The notes under the pieces: generated by a model
Databases searched by the model: none
The model's input: only the letters and a program-made list of their open reading frames with translations
Told to the model about the DNA's origin: nothing
Origin: Clostridium uliginosum
GTDB taxonomy: Bacteria; Bacillota; Clostridia; Clostridiales; Clostridiaceae
Reading direction: 5' to 3'
DNA length: 64,000 nt
Assembly: GCF_900112485.1 (NCBI RefSeq)
Contig: NZ_FOMG01000011.1
Location: 47,487-111,486 of the forward strand
Shown here: piece by piece, positions 59,676 to 64,000 of the stretch
Layout: every line of letters begins with the position of its first letter
How positions within the stretch are numbered: the first letter of the stretch is position 1
Made by a program: the position numbers and the translations under genes

Positions 59676-61271
59676 ATGATAATCAATCACAATATGAACG
59701 CAATGAACGCACACAGAATGATGGGTGGAAACACAGCTAATACTGGAAAAGCTATGGAGAAATTAAGCTCAGGTTTAAGAATAAACAGAGCTGGAGATGA
59801 CGCAGCAGGCCTTGCAATTTCAGAAAAAATGAGAGGTCAAATCAGAGGATTAGACCAAGCATCAAGAAATGGACAAGATGGTATATCAATGATTCAAACA
59901 GCAGAAGGTGCTTTAAATGAAACTCACAGCATTCTTCAAAGAATGAGAGAACTTGCTGTTCAATCATCAAATGATACAAACGTATCAGTTGACCGTGGAG
60001 AAATCCAAAAGGAAATGGATGAATTAGCTAAAGAAGTAACAAGAATAGCTAACAATACTGAGTTCAATACTCAAAAGCTTATAAACGGTGGAATTGATGC
60101 AAATGGAATAAAGGCAGCTAAATTCCATATCGGAGCTAATTCTGGTCAAGATATAGAACTATCTATTAAGGCTATGGATGCTAAGTCATTAGGAGTATCA
60201 AGAGATTTAGTAACTGCTACTGGAACAGGTGCTGGTAATGTTAAAAGTGCAACATTTCAAAGTACTGTAGGAAGTAAAGTGGTAGACGGAGCAGTAATTA
60301 CTTTTGCATATTCTAAGGTAAATGCATCACCAGCTACAGCTTCAAAGGTAGATGGTGCTGCTAACTTTACTTCAGCAGATTTATCTAAGCTTAATGCTGA
60401 TACTAACATGACTATTAAAGTTGGTGCTGATACTTATACATTAACTAATACTGCATTAAAAGCATGGGATGATAAAGCTGGACATAATGCAATTACTGAT
60501 ACAACAGCATTTTTAGGCAATGCTGTAAATGCTACTGGTGGCAAACTAAGTGATGTTGTTAATATAACAAATGCTTCCGGTAAAATATCTCTTGAGGCTA
60601 AAACTGCAGGAGCAAATGCAATAACAGTAAATTACAATGGTACTGATATCGGTAAAGTTGCAGGTGTTTTTGGAATGGCTGATAAACTTACAAACACAGG
60701 TAATGCTGAAGTTAAGCCTGGAGAAAAGATTACAATAAGTAATGCAACAGGTGATAATCAAGTAATTGATATTACTGATAAAGCAGCTACAAGTTTAAAG
60801 GTTACTTCTGGAGATTATGCAGGAATGACTATTAACACGATTGCGGGTCAAGCACTTAAGGATCTTACAGCTGCTAATGATAAAGTAACTGTAGCTGCAA
60901 CAACTACAGCAGCAACAGTAACTACATTTGCTAATAATGAAAAAACTGCAGACGCAGTAACTGAAGCTGGTATAGATGTATCAACTCAAGATAAAGCAAG
61001 TAAATCAATTACAACTATTCAAACTGCTATCGAAACAGTATCAGCGGAAAGATCAAAGTTAGGTGCTTATCAAAACAGATTAGAGCATACAATAAACAAC
61101 TTAGGAACTTCATCTGAAAACTTACAATCTGCTGAATCAAGAATTAGAGACGTAGACATGGCTAAAGAAATGATGAACTTCTCAAAGAACAACATACTTA
61201 GTCAAGCTTCACAAGCTATGCTTGCTCAAGCTAAATCACAACCAGAAGCAGTTCTTCAATTATTAAGATAA
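59676..61271 (+). CDS. fliC: Flagellin
   Basis: Flagellar filament subunit, secreted by the flagellar export apparatus; 531 residues. The conserved N-terminal D0/D1 part (1-140: MIINHNMNAMNAHR, LSSGLRINRAGDDAAGLAIS) and C-terminal D1/D0 part (about 440-531: ESRIRDVDMAKEMM, SQASQAMLAQAKSQPEAVLQ LLR) flank an Ala/Thr/Asn-rich variable domain (about 170-430) exposed on the filament. Codon use in this gene is biased to well-translated codons, as expected of an abundant protein. Ribosome site CAAGGAGG. The leader carries a CsrA-type hairpin and three GGA elements upstream. Followed by family C repeats and a terminator. Confidence 0.95.
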   Translation: MIINHNMNAMNAHRMMGGNTANTGKAMEKLSSGLRINRAGDDAAGLAISEKMRGQIRGLDQASRNGQDGISMIQTAEGALNETHSILQRMRELAVQSSNDTNVSVDRGEIQKEMDELAKEVTRIANNTEFNTQKLINGGIDANGIKAAKFHIGANSGQDIELSIKAMDAKSLGVSRDLVTATGTGAGNVKSATFQSTVGSKVVDGAVITFAYSKVNASPATASKVDGAANFTSADLSKLNADTNMTIKVGADTYTLTNTALKAWDDKAGHNAITDTTAFLGNAVNATGGKLSDVVNITNASGKISLEAKTAGANAITVNYNGTDIGKVAGVFGMADKLTNTGNAEVKPGEKITISNATGDNQVIDITDKAATSLKVTSGDYAGMTINTIAGQALKDLTAANDKVTVAATTTAATVTTFANNEKTADAVTEAGIDVSTQDKASKSITTIQTAIETVSAERSKLGAYQNRLEHTINNLGTSSENLQSAESRIRDVDMAKEMMNFSKNNILSQASQAMLAQAKSQPEAVLQLLR

Positions 61272-61303
61272 GCAGGGAACCAATTTTAGTTTTAACTAAA
61301 ATT

Positions 61304-61408
61304 GTGTGAGTCGCTTACTCAGCTACCGTAGGAAGTCGAGTTTCCTTTAACTAAATCTATGATTTAGTTAGTGGAACTTACCCAGCGACCAAAGGGAGTC
61401 GAGTTTCC
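61304..61408 (-). repeat. Two tandem family C modules after flagellin (C5, C6)
   Basis: CTTACTCAGC..GTCGAGTTTCC (to 61345) and AACTTACCCAGCG..GTCGAGTTTCC (to 61408), separated by the palindrome AACTAAATC/GATTTAGTT. These are the reverse orientation of the modules in A4 and A9, here without a surrounding A element. Confidence 0.65.
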
Positions 61409-61437
61409 TTAAAAATAGGATTGTAAAAGAAATATTA

Positions 61438-61470
61438 AGGAGTCAGGGCGAAAGCTCTGGCTTCTTTTTT
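61438..61470 (+). terminator. Terminator of the flagellin transcript
   Basis: AGTCAGGGC, GAAA tetraloop, GCTCTGGCTTC and TTTTTT. Confidence 0.8.
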
Positions 61471-61503
61471 GTAAAACTTAAATTTATTTTAGGAAGGAGA
61501 AAA

Positions 61504-61788
61504 ATTATTCATTCTGTTGTTTGTAAAGATTGTTGTGCTATAATTAGTTTATCTGGTGATAATATAGGAGATAAGATAAAATATTATGGAACTTGTTTTA
61601 ACTGTGGGTATGATTATGATGCAAATTATAAGGCTAAAAGTGGCGAATACATGCAGAAAGATGGAGTGAAAAGAGAGCGTAGGAGGTGTTTAAATGGATA
61701 TAGCAGCATTATCAATGGTAATGAGTCAATCCAGAGTACAAGAATCAGCTGGTATAGCAATAATGAAGGTGGCAATGGATACTGGTAA
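61504..61788 (+). pseudogene. Small Cys-rich (zinc-finger-like) ORF with no normal start codon
   Basis: AAGGAGAAAAATT leads into ATT ATT CAT, giving an open frame of 94 codons: residues such as VVCKDCCAII and YGTCFNCGYDYD make two Cys pairs that could hold zinc. There is no ATG, GTG or TTG at the expected place. Either ATT starts translation, or a former ATG was lost. The last third overlaps the start of the next gene in another frame and is unlikely to be original. Function unknown. Confidence 0.35.
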
Positions 61789-61873
61789 GGACAATGCTAT
61801 TCAGATGACAGAAATAATGAAGAATTCTATAGTAGACCCTAATCTAGGCAACAACTTGGATGTAAGTGTATAG
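61694..61873 (+). CDS. YjfB-family putative motility protein
   Basis: 59 residues: MDIAALSMVMSQSRVQESAG and the C-terminal MTEIMKNSIVDPNLGNNLDV are the YjfB signature. In relatives these tiny helical proteins sit with flagellar genes; the molecular role is unknown. The ribosome site AGGAGG precedes ATG. Position about 420 bp after flagellin fits motility context. Missed by common length filters. Confidence 0.87.
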   Translation: MDIAALSMVMSQSRVQESAGIAIMKVAMDTGKDNAIQMTEIMKNSIVDPNLGNNLDVSV

Positions 61874-61878
61874 TATAA

Positions 61879-62126
61879 ATGGATGAAAGAGAAGAATTAA
61901 AGCAAGAATTGCAACAAGAATGTGGGTTCAGTACAGGCAGAAGATGCTAGACATGATGGAGGAAAAGCTCATTCAAATGAGAGAAATAGCTGAGCAGACT
62001 AAGCAAGAGAATCTTACTCCAGGAGAACTTGAAGTACTAAATGTTAGGTTAAACGACTTAACAACACAGGTCAGAGCAATAGATGGAGAAAGCAGAAGAA
62101 CAGAAGATAGAAGAATACTAGAATGA
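61879..62126 (+). pseudogene. Frameshifted small helical protein gene
   Basis: ATG 61879 begins MDEREELKQELQQE and then runs into a stop (TAG 61948). The reading continues in another frame from 61920 as WVQYRQKMLDMMEEKLIQMR through EVLNVRLNDLTTQVRAIDGES to TGA 62126. One missing base near 61920 would join the two into a highly charged, coiled-coil protein of about 82 residues. Six bp after the yjfB-type gene, so probably its operon partner. Function unknown. A sequencing error at this base is possible. Confidence 0.6.
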
Positions 62127-62168
62127 GCATCAATGGCTACACGAATAGCTGTTGGTGCTTATATTTAT
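62126..62168 (+). terminator. Terminator (AGCATCAAT type)
   Basis: AGCATCAAT and GTTGGTGCT with wobble pairs; related in sequence to the one at 48437-48476. The T-run is poor (TATATTTATGTTT). Confidence 0.5.
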
Positions 62169-62237
62169 GTTTAAATAAATTTAAATATGGTAGAATAGAT
62201 ATAAAGCTATCAGAAAGAAAAAGGAAGTGATTTTGCT

Positions 62238-63821
62238 ATGGAAAAGGAATTTAATATAACAGGAACATGTATACCTAATATGCATTATATGGTTGATATA
62301 TCTAATAAATTAGAAAATGTTCTTAAGTTAATTAATAAAGGAAAATATTTTATAATAAATAGACCAAGACAGTATGGAAAAACTACCACATTGTTTTTAA
62401 TAAATAAAGGTTTAAAAGAAAGAGAAGATTATTTTCCTATAAAAATAAGTTTTGAAGGTATAGGAGACTTAATTTTTGAAAATGAAGAAATATTTTCAAA
62501 AGAATTTTTGCAGATATTAGCAGATAGCGTATTATTGAATAATTCTGAGTTAGCTAATTTTTTAGAAGAACAAAAAAATACTGTAGATAATTTTAGAGAT
62601 TTATCAAGAGCTATAACTAAATTTGTTGCAAAATCCAATAAAAAAGTAGTATTAATGATAGATGAAGTTGATAAAAGCAGCAATAATCAGTTGTTTTTAA
62701 GTTTTTTAGGTATGCTTAGAAACAAGTATTTACTTAGAAATGAAGGATTAGATTATACTTTCCATAGTGTAATTCTTGCAGGAGTTCATGATGTTAAGAG
62801 TTTAAAAATAAAAATAAGACCAGATGAAGAACATAAGTATAATAGTCCTTGGAATATAGCTTCTGACTTTGATTTAGATATGAGCTTTTCTGTAGAAGAA
62901 ATAGAAACAATGCTTGATGATTATGTAAAATATAAAAGAGTAGAATTAGATAAAAATTATTTTTCAGAGAAACTTTACTTTTATACTTCAGGCTATCCAT
63001 TTTTAGTAAGTAAACTTTGCAAAATTATAGATGAAAAGATAATGCCAGAAAATGAGTTCAAATGGGAAAAAGAATATATGGATATGGCAGTAAATCAATT
63101 ATTAAAAGAAAGCAATACTAATTTTGATAGTCTTATTAAAAATATAGAGGATAACACTAAACTTAAAGAGTTGGTGAAAAAGATAATTTTAGATGGTTAT
63201 GAAATTAGTTATAATCAGGATAATATTATGATAGCCATAGGAATAATGTACGGCATATTTAAAAATTATAATGGAAAAGTTAAAATTCATAATAGAATAT
63301 ATGAACAAAGGATATATAATTACATGAGTTCATTAATAGAAACTTCGATAGATTTAGGATCTTATAATGAAAGAAAAAAGTTTATAAAAACTGATGGAAA
63401 TTTAGATATAGAAAAAGTACTTATAAAATTTCAAGAGTTTATGAAACATGAGTATTCAGAAAAAAGAGAAGGATTTTTAGAAGAAGATGGACGATTAGTT
63501 TTTCTAGCATTTATAAGTCCAATAATAAATGGAACAGGTTTTGCTTTTAAAGAAGTAAAAGGTGGAGAGGAAAAAAGATTTGATATAGTAATAACCTATA
63601 ATAAAAGAATGTATATTTTAGAGCTTAAAATTTGGCGAGGAGAAGAATATCATAAGAAAGGTTTATTGCAACTAGGAGAGTATCTGGAACAATATAGATT
63701 AAACAAAGGACATCTTTTAGTGTTTGACTTTAGAAAAACAGAAAATAACATAGGTGAAATAGATGAAAGTATAGTTAAAGTTAATGGAAAAGAAAAGAAA
63801 ATAACAGCTGTATATTGCTGA
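62238..63821 (+). CDS. AAA-ATPase-like protein with C-terminal PD-(D/E)XK nuclease domain
   Basis: 527 residues. N-terminal AAA-ATPase_like domain (about 10-230): P-loop RPRQYGKTT and Walker B VVLMIDEVDK. The C-terminal DUF1703-type domain (about 420-520) has RFDIVITY and ELKIW, the D and ExK of the PD-(D/E)XK fold. This architecture is common and often multicopy in anaerobes such as Clostridium and Bacteroides; the biological role is not established, and mobile-element or defence roles have been suggested. Ribosome site AAGGAAGTG. A terminator follows at 63847. Confidence 0.87.
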   Translation: MEKEFNITGTCIPNMHYMVDISNKLENVLKLINKGKYFIINRPRQYGKTTTLFLINKGLKEREDYFPIKISFEGIGDLIFENEEIFSKEFLQILADSVLLNNSELANFLEEQKNTVDNFRDLSRAITKFVAKSNKKVVLMIDEVDKSSNNQLFLSFLGMLRNKYLLRNEGLDYTFHSVILAGVHDVKSLKIKIRPDEEHKYNSPWNIASDFDLDMSFSVEEIETMLDDYVKYKRVELDKNYFSEKLYFYTSGYPFLVSKLCKIIDEKIMPENEFKWEKEYMDMAVNQLLKESNTNFDSLIKNIEDNTKLKELVKKIILDGYEISYNQDNIMIAIGIMYGIFKNYNGKVKIHNRIYEQRIYNYMSSLIETSIDLGSYNERKKFIKTDGNLDIEKVLIKFQEFMKHEYSEKREGFLEEDGRLVFLAFISPIINGTGFAFKEVKGGEEKRFDIVITYNKRMYILELKIWRGEEYHKKGLLQLGEYLEQYRLNKGHLLVFDFRKTENNIGEIDESIVKVNGKEKKITAVYC

Positions 63822-63846
63822 CACAGGGGTAAAAACGTTCTAGGAT

Positions 63847-63875
63847 TAGCTTAGTGTTACAGCACTAAGCTTTTT
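63847..63875 (+). terminator. Terminator of the AAA-ATPase gene
   Basis: Perfect 9-bp arms AGCTTAGTG/CACTAAGCT, loop TTACAG, five T residues. Confidence 0.85.
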
Positions 63876-63932
63876 TACTTATATTATTAAGGGACTCTAG
63901 ATAGTTTTGTGTTATTAACACATTTATCATTA

Positions 63933-63980
63933 AAATATTACTGGAAATTTTGTTTTCTGGTAATATTTTTTTATTTTTAG
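63933..63980. terminator. Second hairpin at the window end
   Basis: AAATATTAC and GTAATATTT with inner GGAAA/TTTTC pairing and T-run after. It may end a gene entering from the right. Confidence 0.5.
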
Positions 63981-64000
63981 TAAATACTAAAAATATGTTT

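Overview
The window is about 70 percent A+T with strong Shine-Dalgarno sites. Its gene content (spore germination genes, flagellin, a scrA-scrR-scrB-scrK sucrose operon, GGDEF proteins) points to a solventogenic Clostridium close to C. beijerinckii. The scrARBK order is the one known from that species. This is inferred from content and gene order, not from a database search.

Layout. 1-7,750: end of an EamA transporter, a membrane GGDEF protein, and a sugar-type ABC importer (binding protein plus two permeases, no ATPase). 8,064-13,301: sucrose PTS operon with promoter and operator. 13,643-28,693: surface polysaccharide genes (glycosyltransferases, LicD, UDP-sugar dehydratase, O-antigen ligase/polymerase, UDP-GlcNAc 2-epimerase, initiating sugar-phosphate transferase, WlbA-like dehydrogenase, GalU), with brnQ between. 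28,882-41,397: chemoreceptor, two small membrane proteins, trpS, a glycosyltransferase, an ECF S component, a divergent ger locus and a second GGDEF protein. 41,734-50,323: tyrS, a FliK-like protein with an FlhB C-terminal homologue, a phosphoesterase and an L,D-transpeptidase. 51,136-58,431: a LacI/esterase/sugar-transporter locus, initiator tRNA, a guanidine-I riboswitch with gdx, and a LysR/choloylglycine-hydrolase pair. 58,885-62,168: a csrA-flagellin module. 62,238-63,821: an AAA ATPase/PD-(D/E)XK protein.

The most interesting region is 58,885-59,675. A very short csrA (51 aa), missed by ordinary ORF length cut-offs, is flanked by three RNA elements of one design: a 5' CTCAGGA segment, a long hairpin whose apex is a five-base AGGAN loop, and a U-run. 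Two of them follow sigma-28-type promoters (TAAA, 15 bp, NACGATAA). The flagellin leader then carries a hairpin with loop ACAAGGATG, essentially the CsrA consensus, followed by a GGA-containing ribosome site. I read this as a CsrA circuit with built-in RNA decoys and/or CsrA-responsive terminators controlling flagellin. This CsrA stops before the C-terminal region that FliW contacts in Bacillus, which would fit RNA rather than FliW antagonism.

The second theme is dispersed hairpin DNA. Family A (about 220 bp, inverted ends around TGTTGATATTG/CAATATCAACA) has ten full or partial copies and several minis. Its centre holds a conserved core whose apical stem shows compensatory changes between copies, and an unrelated 230-bp hairpin (element D) carries the same core. 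Family B (ends AAGGCACAT/ATGTGCCTT) has thirteen copies at gene ends, some supplying the stop codon of the adjacent gene. Family C is a short module nested in A elements and repeated after flagellin.
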